A stretch of 64,000 nt of DNA, from contig CAUYUJ010014756.1 in NCBI GenBank assembly GCA_963575745.1, positions 232,650 to 296,649 of the forward strand. The letters run 5' to 3'. The DNA comes from Prorocentrum cordatum (Eukaryota > Sar > Dinophyceae > Prorocentrales > Prorocentraceae). A program made the position numbers and the translations under genes. The notes below the pieces were generated by a model. It saw only the letters and a program-made list of their open reading frames with translations. It was not told the origin of the DNA and did not search any database. This document shows positions 1-11,404 of the stretch, piece by piece (position 1 is the first letter of the stretch; the number at the start of each line of letters is the position of its first letter).

Positions 1-280
1 TGCGCAGCGTGCGGGGATGCTCCTTCTTATCCCCATCGCGCCCGCTGATTGCAGTCGTCTGCAGCTTCTCGGCCCCCTCCCTCTCTCCTCCCTCCTTCTT
101 CGAAGGCTGACCTGCGGCGCTGCTGCGGCCTCCCTTGGCCGCCCGGGTGCCCTCGTTGGACGAGGCCGCCTGAGAGCGTCGCACGGCCCGCCCGCGTAGG
201 CCTGTCCCGCTTTACGGGCCGCCGCGGGCGCGCGCCGCGCGTTCGCCCTGAGACGACTGCTCACTTGCGCAGCGTGCGGG
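1..280. other. GC-rich stretch without a gene
   Basis: No coding signal that I can support. The 17 bases GCGCAGCGTGCGGGGAT near position 2 recur at about 267, so this segment is bounded by a short direct repeat, after which the CTC array begins. Confidence 0.4.
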
Positions 281-505
281 GATCCTCATCCTCATTATCA
301 TCCTCATCCTCATCCTTCTGCTCCTCTTACTCATCCTCCTCCTCCTCCGCCTCCTCCTGGTCCTCCTCCTCCTCCTCCTCATTCTCCTCCTCCTTCTTCT
401 CTACAATCGTCTCCTCCTCCTCATCATCATCCTCCTTCTCCTCTTCCTCCTCCTCCTCCCCCTCCTCTGCCTCCTTATCTTCCTCCTCTTCCTCTGGCAC
501 CCATC
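281..505. repeat. (TCC/TCA)n microsatellite
   Basis: Degenerate trinucleotide array of TCC, TCT and TCA units on the plus strand. Long open frames across it encode only Ser runs or, on the other strand, Arg runs, and are not genes. Confidence 0.85.
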
Positions 506-1010
506 CCGGTCAGGCCGATCCCCGGCACCAAGATCGGCATGTACGTTTTTCCTTGGCCTGGGAGAGGGAGGCATGTGCACCGATCCCAGGCCCAGGGGTC
601 GGCCTCGCCCGGAGCGGTGCTGTGGTACATCGGGGGGGGAGGGGGGAACGCTTCTTAGAAGCACCCCTTCTTCTTAGAAGCCTTCCAACCTCCCCGGACC
701 CCCCTCTGCGCGCCGCCAACCGGAGCGGTGCGGGTGTACAGTACAGCCGACGCCATCCTGCCAGGAGCAGTTCGGCGTCGACGAGCACGGCGAAGTCCTC
801 GACAGGGCCACGTTCGACGCCGCCGTCGCCGCCCTGGCGGCGCCGGCGGCCGCGGCAGACCGTGAGGCGGCTACCGAGCCCGCGAAGGTCCTGAAGTTGG
901 CCGTGGTGGAGGCCGTCCTTCCCCCCTGCCCTCCTCCACCTCAACATCGTCGTCGCCATGATGTACCCCTACCCGCCGCCTCCCTCTTCTTGCTGATAAC
1001 TACTGATCCC
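506..1010. other. No supported gene; single foldback arm at 637-690
   Basis: Contains the motif CTTCTTAGAAG twice at about 650-682, the hallmark of the foldback family seen complete at 3822, 39755 and 41305. The rest is GC-rich and open in several frames on both strands, which is expected from composition alone. Confidence 0.35.
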
Positions 1011-1013
1011 ATT

Positions 1014-1440
1014 CCTCCTCATCATCATCATCCTCATCCTCATCATCATAATCATCATCACCACCATCACAACCACCATCACCATCACCATCACCATCAC
1101 CATCACCATCACCATCACCATCACCATCACCATCCTCCTCCTCCTCCTCCTCCTCCTCCTCCTCCTCCTCCTCCTCCTCCTCCTCCTCCTCCTCCTCCTC
1201 CTCCTCCTCCCCATCCTCCCCCTCCTCCAGTTCCTGCTCCTCCTCCTCCTCCTCCTCCTCCTCCTCCTCCTCCTCCCTCCTCCCTCCTCCTCCGCCGACC
1301 TTCCCTTCCCCCGTCCACCTCCCTCCCCCCATTCCTCCCTCCCCCCATCCCTCGCTCCCCTCCTCCCCCTCCCTCCCTCGTCCTCCCCCCTCCCATCCAC
1401 ATCCCCCCTCGCCCCTCGTCGTCCGCCCCCCCCCGTTCCC
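1014..1440. repeat. (CAT/CAC)n, then (CTC)n, then C-rich tract
   Basis: CAT/CAC units at about 1015-1132 switch abruptly to perfect CTC units (about 1133-1290) and decay into CCCTCC sequence. Poly-His/poly-Pro and poly-Glu open frames here are repeat translations. Confidence 0.9.
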
Positions 1441-1449
1441 TTCCACGGC

Positions 1450-1596
1450 GACGGTGGCGACGGGTGACGGCGGCGTCAACGATGGCGGCGGCCACGTCCC
1501 CGACGACAACGGCCCACGGGCCATGGCGACAGGCGAAGGTGACGACGGGCGACGGTGGCGTCGGGCGCCGCGGACGGCGACGGTGGCGATGGGGCA

Positions 1597-1631
<35 letters not shown>

Positions 1632-1890
1632 TACGACGACGACGTCGGCGACCACGGACGACGACTGACCACGACCGACGACGACGGCGGCGACCGACGA
1701 CGGCGTCGACCGACGACGGCGGCGACGGCGGTGGCCGCGTCGCAGGACAGTGCAGCCCGCGCCCGCCGCACCCCCGGGGCCGCGGACGGCGCGGCGGCCG
1801 CCAGCGGCGCGCCCGGCGCCGCGGCTCAGCGGCGTGAGGGCGGCGGGCGTCGTCTGGTCGGTCGTCGCTGGCGCCCAGGCCCCTTGGCAG
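1450..1890. repeat. GC-rich (GGC/GAC)-type degenerate repeats
   Basis: Dense CGACGG, GGCGAC and CGG units on both sides of a CGG run near 1590-1620. No stable coding frame; all frames give Arg/Ala/Gly/Thr-rich translations. Confidence 0.6.
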
Positions 1891-1894
1891 GGCT

Positions 1895-2100
1895 CGTTTC
1901 GGTTCCTCCGATTCGATTCGATTTCGATGGCTCCCGATTCGATTCGATATTATTTCGGATTCCGACTTCAGCTCCGATGTCGCAAGCGAGGCCTATTGAA
2001 CTGCCAATATCCGCCGGTTCGACTTTTCCCGATTCGGCTGCCCATTTCCGCCGCTCCGATTGATTTGGATTGCCGGTTCGACTCATCGATTCGATCATGG
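1895..2100. repeat. GATTCG-rich dispersed element
   Basis: Many overlapping GATTCGATTCG and CCGATTCG units. The same texture recurs at about 11145-11330 and 57055-57245, so it is a dispersed family and not local slippage. Confidence 0.6.
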
Positions 2101-2317
2101 GCTCTCTTGCCCTGGCGTCGCAAAGACTTGTGAGGAGGTCCGAGTCGAAACGGCTCCCGGGCCAAACTTCCTCGGGCCTCCCGTTCCCTTTGTGGGACTC
2201 TCCTGTGGTCTTTTCGTGTTGGCATCAGATCCCTCCAGTGCAACGCTGTTGAAGGAAAGTCGCGACGGGTGGGGGTTCTTGCCATTGTTGGCCTCACGGG
2301 GCCCTCGCCAGGCCCCG

Positions 2318-2412
2318 GGACAGGAGGACGACGAGGAGGAGAAGGAGGAGAAGGAGGAGAAGGAGGCGGAGAAGGAGGAAGCGGAGGAGGAAGAGGAGGA
2401 GGAGGAGGACAA
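2318..2412. repeat. (GAG)n microsatellite
   Basis: GAG/GAA trinucleotides, about 95 bp. The Ser-, Glu- and Gly-rich open frames through it are repeat translations. Confidence 0.85.
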
Positions 2413-2477
2413 AAGCAATCCAGGATGAAAGATTGGTCCCTGGGGAGGGGTCCAGGCGTCCTGTGGCGGAATTTGGG

Positions 2478-3062
2478 CTGTTTTCGGCCTCCGGGGGCCC
2501 TCGTCGGGCCTCGGGGCCGTCAAAAATTATTCGGGGCGAAAAACCGCCCCCGGGGAAGTGGTCTGGACCATTGGGGCCCCCGCATCGCGAAAATTGAAGC
2601 GGCAGCCAGCCGCCCCCTCCCCTGCATTCCCCCCTGCTCCGGCCTTCGCGCAGAAGCTCGGCGCCGCTGCATCTGGGCAGCAGAGGGAGTCCTATTCGAG
2701 AGGTCCGTTGCAAAGTGCGTGCGCACATGGCGCAGGTCAGCCGGCCGCGCTGTGTAGACTCCCATCGCGGCTTCCATACGTTCTCTTGTTGTCGTCGACC
2801 TTGGCCTGCCCGGCAAAGTCGCCAAGTCCACGGCGTGCCCGGGGCGAGGGCCAGTTCAGAAGCGGAAGCGGGGTGCAACGGTTGGGCAGTGCGATCTCGA
2901 CCGAGATCACCACGGGCCCAGATGTCCGGCTGCTCCAATGTTTGTGATGCGTGGGCCCTGGAGGTCTGGACCGCTTCCCCAGGACCAGTTTTTCGTCCTG
3001 AGTCGTTCTTTGACGATCCCGGGGCCCCGCGAGGGCCTCCCGAGGCCGAAAGCGGCCAGAAG
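2478..3062. mobile_element. Element with about 110-bp terminal inverted repeats (TTTTCGGCCTC family)
   Basis: The left arm (about 2478-2592) starts TTTTCGGCCTCC and runs through a GGGCCTCGG-GCCGTCAAAA segment to CGCATCGCGAAAATTG. The reverse complement of about 2935-3062 follows the same order with roughly three quarters identity by eye. The arms enclose about 340 bp of GC-rich DNA with no credible gene. Other copies: a pair at 37810-38160 and single arms near 42140-42330, 44445-44560 and 49480-49600. Confidence 0.6.
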
Positions 3063-3284
3063 CCGCCCGCTCGAATCTTCGTGTGGGGCGTCGGATCTCA
3101 GGGGGGGGGAGTCTCTGCGGAGGTGCTCCTCCAGCCTCGCTCGCGCGAGCTTCTCGCCCGCCAAAGAGTCTTTGCCCGTCCCGCTCGGCCGAGGTGCTCC
3201 GCACGGGCAGCCGCACCTGCGGCCGGGGCTGCTCGGAGCCGCGCTCGGCTGCCGCCCCGCCCGAGAGGGGGCCCTCTCCGCGGG

Positions 3285-3470
3285 GGGGGGGGGGGGGGGC
3301 TGCCAGCCGGGGCGGGCCGTGCGGGGCGTTGCTTGTGGCGGCAGTGGGCCCTCGCTCGGCCACGCTCGGCGGCGAGCGAGGGGAGGAAATGGGAAGGAGG
3401 AGGCCTTCTCAGAAGAGGAGGAGGAGGAGGAGGAGGAGGAGGAGGAGGAGAGGGAAGGGAGAAGGAGGAG
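3285..3470. repeat. G run and (GAG)n array
   Basis: A run of about 14 G at 3284-3298 followed by perfect GAG units at about 3407-3452. Potential G-quadruplex and purine-tract DNA; no gene. Confidence 0.75.
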
Positions 3471-3821
3471 GCCTCCTCCGAAGGCGGCGGGGCTTCTCGG
3501 AAGCCCTCGCGATTTCTGAGAAGCTCTTTTTTTGTCTTCGGGGAATGTTCAGGAGACTCCGCAGAAGGCCGGGGGACTTCCGGGCCTTCTGATAAGGAGG
3601 GCTTCTCCTTCTCCTTTCCCCCCTTCGTTCACCGCCGATACACGTAAGAGTGACCTCGCTCGGCTCCTGCCGCTGGGGCCCCCCCGCGGGGGAGGCCGCC
3701 TCTGCGGGGACGTCGGGGTGGGCCGTGCGGATCCTACTTGTGGCTGCAGTGTTTCCTCGTTCGACTCCACGTCAGAGTGACCTTTCGCCAGAGTGACCTT
3801 TGTCGGCCACGCGCAGAGGGA

Positions 3822-3962
3822 GGCAGGGGGAGGGGGGAGGGCTTCTTAGAAGCGCCCTTGCTTCTCAGAAGTCGCGGGCCTTATCTGCAGACGTAGGGCG
3901 GGCGCCTTCTGAGAAGCAGCCTCCTTCGAAGAAGCCTTCCCCCCTCCCCCTATACCCCCTTA
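3822..3962. repeat. Foldback element with CTTCTTAGAAG arms
   Basis: A purine-rich left end (GGGAGGGCTTCTTAGAAGC) is mirrored by the right end (GAAGAAGCCTTCCCCCCTCC), so the about 140-bp unit folds into a hairpin. Sister copies: 39755-39885 and 41305-41450; partial copies at 637-690 and 3385-3600. No coding capacity. Confidence 0.65.
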
Positions 3963-4024
3963 TGCGCGCCGTCAGTTTTTTTGCGGGCCCAACGCCCACC
4001 CCACCCCCCCGATCGCGAAAAAGG

Positions 4025-4160
4025 CGATGCCACAGCAGCGCCCCGCGTGCTCGGGGTTGGCCCCTCCGCCCCCCCCCCCCCCCCAAAAAGCCGCGCACCA
4101 GAGGTCGCGCTTGAACCCAGGGTCGCTCCTGCGTGCAGCCGCCTCGGGGCGGCCGATGGG
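4025..4160. repeat. Dispersed repeat (GCGACAGCAGCGGCCTGCGCGC family), degenerate copy
   Basis: Shares the order GATGC-ACAGCAGC-GCGTGCTCGG, a C run, and CCAGAGGTCGC with better copies at 37915-38010, 42035-42140, 59990-60170 and 63275-63470. Several copies carry an ACGTAAGAGTGACC motif upstream. Function unknown. Confidence 0.45.
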
Positions 4161-4162
4161 CC

Positions 4163-4462
4163 TCCCCCTTGAGAGGGGGAGGGGGGGGGAGAGGAGGGGG
4201 AGGGGGAGGGGAAGGGGGAGAGGAGGAGGAGGAGGAGGAGGAGGAGGAGGAGGAGGAGGGAGGAGGAGGAGGAGGAGGAGGAGGAGGATGAGGAGGAGGA
4301 GGAGGAGGAGGAGGAGTGAGGAGGAGGAGGAGGAGGAGGAGGGGAGGAGGAGGAGGAGGAGGAGGAGGAGGAGGAGGAGGAGGAGGACGACGAGGAGGAG
4401 GAGGAGAAGGAGGAGGAGGAGGAGGAGGAGGGGAAGGAGGAGGAAGAGGAGGAGGAGGGGGG
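4163..4462. repeat. Long (GAG)n microsatellite
   Basis: About 300 bp of GAG and GGGGAG units on the plus strand. All open frames through it are Arg/Glu/Gly or Pro/Leu/Ser homopolymers. Confidence 0.9.
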
Positions 4463-5730
4463 TCATGCTTATGGCGTTTTCTCTTCTTCTGAGAGGGCCT
4501 CCTGGGCGCCCCCAGCAATGCCTGGGCCCGCGCGGGCACCGGTGTGGTATGGGGAGTCCGAGAAGAGTGCGTGGCCCCTGTGCCCAAGGACGCGGACGCC
4601 GGTCATATTTCACGGGGGGGCAGCAAGAAAACGCCATCTTTTTGGGGGGGCTGGCCGGGCGCTTTCTTCAAGAGATCGGCCGGCTGAGTGTTGTGGCGTG
4701 CGTCGGCCGTCGCAGTCCCTGCCGAGCTCGCCCTCGCTCCGCATAGAGCGCGAGCGCTGCCAAGCGGCGCCAGTCCGAGGTTTCACTTGCCCCGGGGCCG
4801 GGGGCCAGGCTTGCGCGAGAGCGCCCACCCCCTGCCCTTGTTGGCGACTCGCGCGGGCCCGATTGGGCGGGGCCGACTGGGCCGACCAATCCCATGCAAA
4901 ATGACACGCAGGTCGCGTGTGAGTGTTGCCTTCGATGAAGGGCGCAGCGAAGTGTGACAAGCACTGAGGAGTGATGAAGTCCGTGAACCGATGGGGACTT
5001 GAGCGCAGGCTGCGCTTTCGGGATATACCTGAAAGCATGCCTGCTTCAGTGTGTATTATGTACCCTTCCAGCTTCTCTATTGCCCAAAACACTGTTGTGC
5101 TTCTGTATGCCAGAGCGCCTGACGGCCTCTAGCGCATCCAGTGCAAACGGTCTTCCCACGCAAACATCCAGTGGCCGCGTGATCTGGGCCGGCCGCGCGC
5201 GCTTTCTTGCCGGACTGTCTCCGCCGCGCCGCTGCGCGCGTGGCCGCGACACCCAAAGATTGAGCGCTGCGCCTTCCGAGGGTGCTGACTTTCTGTCTGG
5301 CCTCCACGGGGTCTGGGGTGCTTTTTCGATCCCTACCTTTTTTCATGGGTATATTTTTTCCAGGGCACACCTCGCTCGTCGACCAGCGCCTGCGCCTTTG
5401 GCGGACGCCGCGAACGCCTTGGGCCCAGCATTCGGGGGGTGGCGAACGACTTCGACCTCGCCTTCCGGCCTTGCCGCACGGTTCCTCGGGGTTCTGTTTC
5501 GCCATGGAGCGAGGGTATTCCATCGCCCGGGTGGGGCGACATCCATTGCCGTTGGCATTCGAGTGCCCTGAGAGGGGAGCCGCGGTATGCAAAATTATCC
5601 CGGCAAAGCAACCTAACAGCGATGTGTAGGAGCATATCTGGAAGCATTACCTTAAGATTCAGATGAGAATATTGTTGTAGAATTCTGTTGTTCTCGCAGT
5701 CGTAGTCGCATTCGCGATGGCAGTCGCAGT
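4463..5730. other. Mostly unassigned; 190-codon open frame at 4999-5571
   Basis: At 4466-4490 the sequence TATGGCGTTTTCTCTTCTTCTG resembles the right end of the introner-like element at 45.7 kb and is mirrored at about 4623-4640. An open frame of 190 codons begins at 4999, but it has no recognisable motif and competing frames on both strands are equally open. I see no other gene here. Confidence 0.25.
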
Positions 5731-5734
5731 GGCA

Positions 5735-7210
5735 ACGGCAGGCTCAGTCACAGCCTCAGCCTCAGCCTGCCTCAGCCTCAGCCTCAGCCTGACTCAGCCT
5801 CAGCCTGCCTCAGCCTCAGCCTCAGCCTGCTTCAGCCTCAACATCAGTCTGCCTTCAGCCTCGGCCTCAGCCTCAGCCTGCCTCAGCCTGAGCCTGCCTC
5901 AGCCTCAGCCTCAGCCTCAGCCTGCCTCAGCATCAGCCTCAGCCTCAGCCTCAGCCTGCCTCAGCCTCAGCCTCAGCCTGCTTCAGCCTCAGGCCTTCGC
6001 CTCGGCCTCAGCCTCAGCCTGCCTCAGCCTCAGCCTGCATCAGCCTCAGCCTCAGCCTCAGCCTGCCTCAGCATCAGCCTGCCTCAGCCTCAGCCTCAGC
6101 CTGCCTCAGCCTCAGCCTCAGCCTGCTTCAGCCTCAGCCTCAGTCTGCCTTCAGCCTCGGCCTCAGCCTCCTCAGCCTCAGCCTGCATCAGCCTCAGCCT
6201 CAGCCTAGCCTGCCTCAGCATCAGCCTGCCTCAGCCTCAGCCTGCCTCTGCCTCAGCCTCAGCCTGCTTCAGCCTCAGCCTCAGTCTGCCTTCAGCCTCG
6301 GCCTCAGCCTCAGCCTGACTCAGCCTCAGCCTGCCTCAGCCTCAGCCTCAGCCTGCTTCAGCCTCAGCCTCAGTCTGCCTTCAGCCTCGGCCTCAGCCTC
6401 AGCCTGCCTCAGCCTCAGCCTGCATCAGCCTCAGCCTCAGCCCTCAGCCTGCTTCAGCACATCCTGCCTCAGCCTCAAGCCTCGCCTGCCTCAGTCTCAG
6501 CCTCAGCCTGCTTCAGCCTCAGCCTCAGTCCTGGCCTTCAGCCTCGGCCTCTCAGCCCAGGCTGCCTCAGCCCATCCTGCCTCGCCTCAGCGCTCAGCCT
6601 CAGCTGCCTCAGCCTCAGCCTCCTCAGCCTTCCTCAGCCTGCCTATGCCTCACCTCAGCCTTCTTCACCTCCCTCAATCTGCCTTCACCTCGGCCTCAGC
6701 CCTCAGCCCTCCTCAGCTGCCTCAGCCCTGCATCAGCCTCAGCTCAGCCGATGAGCTCGCTCCTCACATCAGCCTGCTCTGACCGACCTCAGCCTGCCTC
6801 GCCTCATCTCAGCCTCAGCCTGCTTTCAGCCTCAGCCTCAGTCTGCCTTCAGCCTCGGCCTCACCTCATCCTGCCTTCAGCCTCACCCTGCATCAGCCTC
6901 AGCCTCAGCCTCAGCCTGCCTCAGCATCCGCCTGCCTCAGCCTCAGCCTCAGCCTGCCTCTGCCTCAGCCTCAGCCTGCTTCAGCCTCAGCCTCAATCTG
7001 CCGTCGGCCTCGGCCTCAGCCTCAGCCTGCTCAGCCTCAGCCTGCATCAGCCTCAGCCTCAGCCTCAGCCTGCCTCAGCATCAGCCTGCCTCAGCCTCAG
7101 CCTCAGCCTGCCTCAGCCTCAGCCTCAGCCTGCCTCAGCCTCAGCCTTAGTCTGCCTTCAGCCTCGGCCTCAGCCTCAGCCTGCCTCAGCCTCAGCCTGC
7201 CTTTACCTAA
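5735..7210. repeat. CAGCCT hexamer array, about 1.47 kb
   Basis: Almost uninterrupted TCAGCC and TCAGCCTG units with occasional longer-period variants (TTCAGCCTCGGCCTCAGCC blocks recur). The 163- and 289-codon open frames are Ser-Ala or Ser-Leu translations of the repeat. The TCAG core echoes the bias of the 16-30 kb locus. Confidence 0.9.
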
Positions 7211-7269
7211 CAAAAAACCAAAAAAAAAATCTTCACTATCAATCAAGCCTCAGCATCAGCCTGCTCAGC

Positions 7270-7622
7270 ATTCAAAATGTGTGGTGGCCCGGGAATGGAG
7301 TTCTGGGAACTCGAATAACCGAGTTGCTTACAGTTGGCTACCGCTCATTCAAATCAGGCCGGAATGGAGTTATGGGAACTCGAAGACCACGAAGTGGCCT
7401 ACAGTTGGCTCCGGGCATTCAGAATGTGGCCCGGGAATGGAGTTCTGGGAACTCGAAGAGCACGAAGTGGCCTACAGTTGGCTCCGGGCATTCAAAATGT
7501 GGCCCGGGAATGGAGTTTGGGGAACTCGAAGACCACGAAGTGGCCTACAGTTGGCTCCGGGCATTCGGAATGTGGCCCGGGAATGGAGTTCTGGGACCTC
7601 GAAGACCTCGAAGTGTGTAATT
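7270..7622. repeat. 73-bp tandem array, about five units
   Basis: Units starting AATGTGGCCCGGGAATGG lie at 7423, 7496 and 7569, exactly 73 bp apart; two diverged units precede them (from about 7275). Since 73 is not a multiple of 3 the repeat rotates through frames, which argues against a repeated protein domain. Confidence 0.85.
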
Positions 7623-7639
7623 GTTGGCTAAAAAAAGTC

Positions 7640-8200
7640 CCCGGCACCCTCCCCCGGATCGCGCCCAGACCCCCTTGGGGCGTCATGATGCTTTCTTTTG
7701 ACCCTACTAGAAGCCTATCAGTCTTCGCTGTTAGGTAAAAACAGTTTTTTCTTGGCATGATATGACGATGAAGTCGGATACACATGACGCCCGACCCAGA
7801 GCTGGAATCACATGCGGCCAGATGTCTCTCCGTTGCTCGGCCCTCGCGCGACAAGGCACGATGAAAAACCTCCGCGTGCGCTTCCAGCAAGTGCCTTCCG
7901 TCAACATGTGAATCCAGCCATGTGTGTTTCCAGCTTCCTGGTGGGGCATGGATATGAGTTATTCCGAAGTTGTAGGAATTGGTACAGAAAGGGAGGTCCG
8001 TTGCTGAGCTAGATTGGAAGAATCATTTTGTCAGTTCGGCTCGCGTGGCTCGTTCGACTCGCGGGTGGCCAGGGTGTGTTTCGATTCCGTCGATGAGATT
8101 GTTTTCGTCCAAGTACGCCTCGGTGGACCAGCCCCGAATTCACCACCGCTTATTTTGGCTTTCAATGATACCGAAGAGAACCCAATCATAATATGTTTAT
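7640..8200. other. No supported feature
   Basis: More balanced base composition than the flanks. Only short open frames (about 60-70 codons) with no recognisable motif. I see nothing else in it. Confidence 0.3.
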
Positions 8201-8204
8201 GGCT

Positions 8205-8485
8205 TTAGGGCTATGGGGCTATAAGGCTATAGGGCTAGAAGGCTATAGGGCTACAGGGCCAGAGGGCTATAGGGCTATTTGACTATAGGAATATGGGGCT
8301 GTAGGGCTATAGGGCTATAAGGCTATAAGGCTATTAGGCCTATAGGGCTGCAGTGCTATAGGGCTATAGGGCTATACAGAGCTACTGGGCACCCGGGCAT
8401 TTGGGCACCCAGGCACCCGGGCACCCGGGCACCCGGGGCACCCCGGCACCACCCGGCACCCCCGGGCGCCCCCGGGCACACGGCC
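8205..8485. repeat. GGGCTATA array followed by GGGCACCC array
   Basis: About 180 bp of GGCTATAGG-type units (8-9 bp period) pass directly into about 90 bp of GGGCACCC units. Two adjacent arrays with different unit sequence but the same GGGC core. Confidence 0.85.
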
Positions 8486-8489
8486 GCCA

Positions 8490-9550
8490 GCCACCAAATC
8501 GGCGCTACACCTCACCTAACCATATGAATTCGCTAGGACCCCTACAGAGGCAAGCTCTGATTGGGGAACATTCGCGTTGCCATGTACATATCCGGCTGCT
8601 AGACGGTCCAGACAGATTGCAATCAAATCCCGATGAGGGTTGCAGTGACCACGTGAAGGAATCGCAGTGAATTACACCATTGGTAGCAATGGCGGTAATT
8701 GCAGCACGTAGCAGTCTTACCATGAGGACACGAGCGGGGATGAGTGGAAGGCGTTTTTGATGGAGTCGACGTCGGGATCAGCAGCGACAACTGCAGTGGC
8801 AGTCTCCTGGCACGCTCCGATTAGCATTTGAAGCAGAAGACTGAAGCCTGCACAGCGAACGGCAGTCGAAGTCCCCACAGCACGCATCCCGAAAAGAGCA
8901 GCCAGCAGCTATGCTCCAGAGAAGGGCTGGCTGGGAACTTTCCTCACCCTCCCAGGAGGAGGAAGAGTGATAAGAGGGAGGAATGAGGAAGAGAAGCCAG
9001 CAGGCGGAGGAGGAGAAGGCGCCGCGAGAAGAAGCGAGGATGAGGAGGTGCGCGAACGAAGCCTGCGAGCGCCCGAGAGGGCGGGGCATCCCCGACCGTT
9101 GCGAGCCGAACGCTGCGTCGGTCGGTGCCGCGGGAAGGACGACGACGACGTCGACTGCGCCGCCGCTTCGGAGGGGTCTTAGGGGATCCTGGAGGTCCTC
9201 GTGGCCACGGCTGGGCGCAGCTCGGAAAGCTGGCCAGGGTGGACCTTGCGAAGGGTCAGGCGGTGGGCAGATCGTGATCCGGCCTTCCTCTTCCTCCTCT
9301 CCTCGCCCTGGTCGGGTGTTAATAGAGGAGGTGTTATCCTAAGGTGGGGTTAGGGAACCAACCCAGCTGGATGCTCCCATTTCTGTCTTCCAGGAACCGT
9401 TGAGATCAATTTCCCTCCAAGCCCCACCTCTGCCCCTACCCCACCCTTACTTCCCCCCGACCTGGACGTGTCTGGCGTGCTCTAGTTCTGTCTGTCTGGG
9501 GGGCCCGTCTTCCAGTTCGTGTTCTCGAGGTCTCGGACGAGCCCGAGTCA
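8490..9550. other. No supported gene
   Basis: Mixed-composition DNA. Open frames up to about 119 codons exist on both strands between 8780 and 9340 without family motifs. A GAC cluster lies at 9137-9150. Confidence 0.3.
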
Positions 9551-9559
9551 CGGGTGCAT

Positions 9560-10640
9560 TTGAATTTGTTTGGCGTCGTTCCGAATTTTGCACCGCGTTT
9601 CGTCTTCGAGGGGCATGATTGTTGAACCCGCAGAACGGGAGTCATGGCGGGCCCCAGAGGGAAACACGTCCGCAGATGTTGCAACCAGTGCGTGTTCGGG
9701 GTACGGCTTCGCCGAGGGTCGGCACCATTGGTTGCAATTTTTCTCAGTGTTGGGGGCAGGCGATCTTCGGAGCCAACAGAAGGCCTTTGGAGGTCCATGG
9801 GCCACGAAGTGCGCGAGGGGCGTGCCGAATCGAAGCTCCCTGAACCGTCTGAGAGTTCAGCTGAGGGCCCCTGGGAGTCCAGGAGGCACGAAGTGTGCGA
9901 GGAGGATGTCGACTTGGGGGTCACGTTAGCCGTCGTGAGGGCCAGCAGATCGCCCGGCTCCCTGGGGCACGACACGCGCAAGGGGTGTGCCAGATTGATG
10001 CCCCAAGGAACAGTCGTTCCAGCCAGCCGCCACGATGCAAGAGGTGCGCAAGTGGTGTGCCGAATTGAGGCTCCCATAGGACTTGTTCTTCGAATTCCTC
10101 GTTTTGATTGTGCCTCAGAAGCCTGGGGGCGCAGAAACTGTGTGAGGGGTGCGCCGAAACGACGCTCTCGCAGCCCGGACGGCGCATCTCATTCGTGTTT
10201 TGACGTGCCCCAGGAGCTGTCACGAGCGCGGGCCTAGCGCTGGGAGCACGTTTCACTTGTGCTTTTGCGTGTCACCAGGAGAATTGATACAACCGGTTGG
10301 CGGGGGCCATCGGAATGGGCGAAGCCCTTCATGCTTTGCGCATTCCATCTCACTCTCCTCCATCATCCTCCCCTTCATCATCTACCCTCCGAGGTTACAA
10401 CATGGCGTGTGCCCGCAAGGGGGCCGCCGAATTGAATCGTTTCGCTTATTCCGCCGGCCCACATTTTACCACTGTTGCTATATGTTGGTGTGCCCATGGC
10501 GGGCGAGAAGGAGGACATGGGATTCGATGGGGGAGGAGGAGGAGGAGGAGGAAGAGGAGGAGGAGGAGGAGGAGGCCTTGCGACGGCTTCGTTTCGCGTC
10601 TGAGACGGACCGTTCCGCACGCCGCACCGCGTTCTCTCCT
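9560..10640. repeat. Diverged tandem repeats of about 100 bp
   Basis: The motif GTGTGCCGAATTG with an upstream CACGA-GTGCGCGAGG recurs in diverged form near 9800, 9960, 10045, 10140, 10400 and, inverted, near 9580 and 10610. Overlapping long frames on both strands share these repeats and show no family motif, so I do not call a gene. A (GAG)n tract lies at 10530-10578. Confidence 0.4.
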
Positions 10641-10644
10641 TGAA

Positions 10645-11400
10645 GGGCACCACTATTTCAGCAGGCACACGCGAACAGGAATCTTGCTGTAAGCAGATTG
10701 GGGTCACATGTGAGCTCCCTCGATCTTGGCACCCGTTGTTACAGCTGGTCCCACGGAGCCGACATGGATCAAGGGGTGTCCGTGGTCATCTGTTGTCAAG
10801 CTATTTCCTTGTCTGATGTGCCTACAGCGACGGAGGGGGAGGGAGGGGCGACAGCAGGATCGCGAAGAGCAGGAAGAGGAGTCGGTGTTGCTCTGAAGTC
10901 GAGATTGCCAGCAGAGGGCCACTGGGATAGACGCGTGCCTCACAGTCCGCACCCCCAGCTGGCTGCACATGGTGACTGGTGGCTTTTCGACTTGGCGGTG
11001 GTGCCCTGTTCGTCCTTCCCGCCCTGTCAAAAATTGCGCTCGAACAAAGAGGTCAGAACACCTAGCTGTCTTGTTCGAAGCAATCCGCCCCCCTGGGAAT
11101 GGAGGTCCTTGGGGAGAGGACACAAGGGCGCTTGCGTCAAGTCCGCCTTGCGACCCGATTGGACTCGATTTGCCGGCTGGGGACGCGATTCCGGTTCGAT
11201 CCACCAGCATCGGCAGGGGCTGGCCGGAGCCAGGCGCGGCGATCCGATCTCGACTCGGTCGGAGCGATCCGCCGCCGATCCGATCTGCTTCCGTTCCGAT
11301 CCGATTTCACGGTTCGATCCAGCTCAGGGCTGAAAGACCTCAACCCAACCACCCCCCCTTCATCCCGAGGTCGGTAAGAGCGCGCCCGTGGGGAACTCAA
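10645..11400. other. No supported gene; GATTCG-like element at 11145-11330
   Basis: The right half carries CGATTCGG/CCGATCC units of the dispersed family at 1895 and 57055. The left half holds nothing I can identify. Confidence 0.35.
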
Positions 11401-11404
11401 TACT

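Noticed and set aside
897-2063. 388-codon open frame with poly-His and poly-Pro
   Set aside because: It reads straight through CAC/CAT and CTC arrays and GC-rich filler; several other frames there are just as long.
5717-7620. Long Ser/Ala/Leu-repeat open frames
   Set aside because: Direct translation of the CAGCCT hexamer array; the distal part is the 73-bp array, whose period is not a multiple of 3.
7270-7622. CRISPR-like array
   Set aside because: Units are contiguous 73-bp tandem repeats with no unique spacers, and the genome is eukaryotic.
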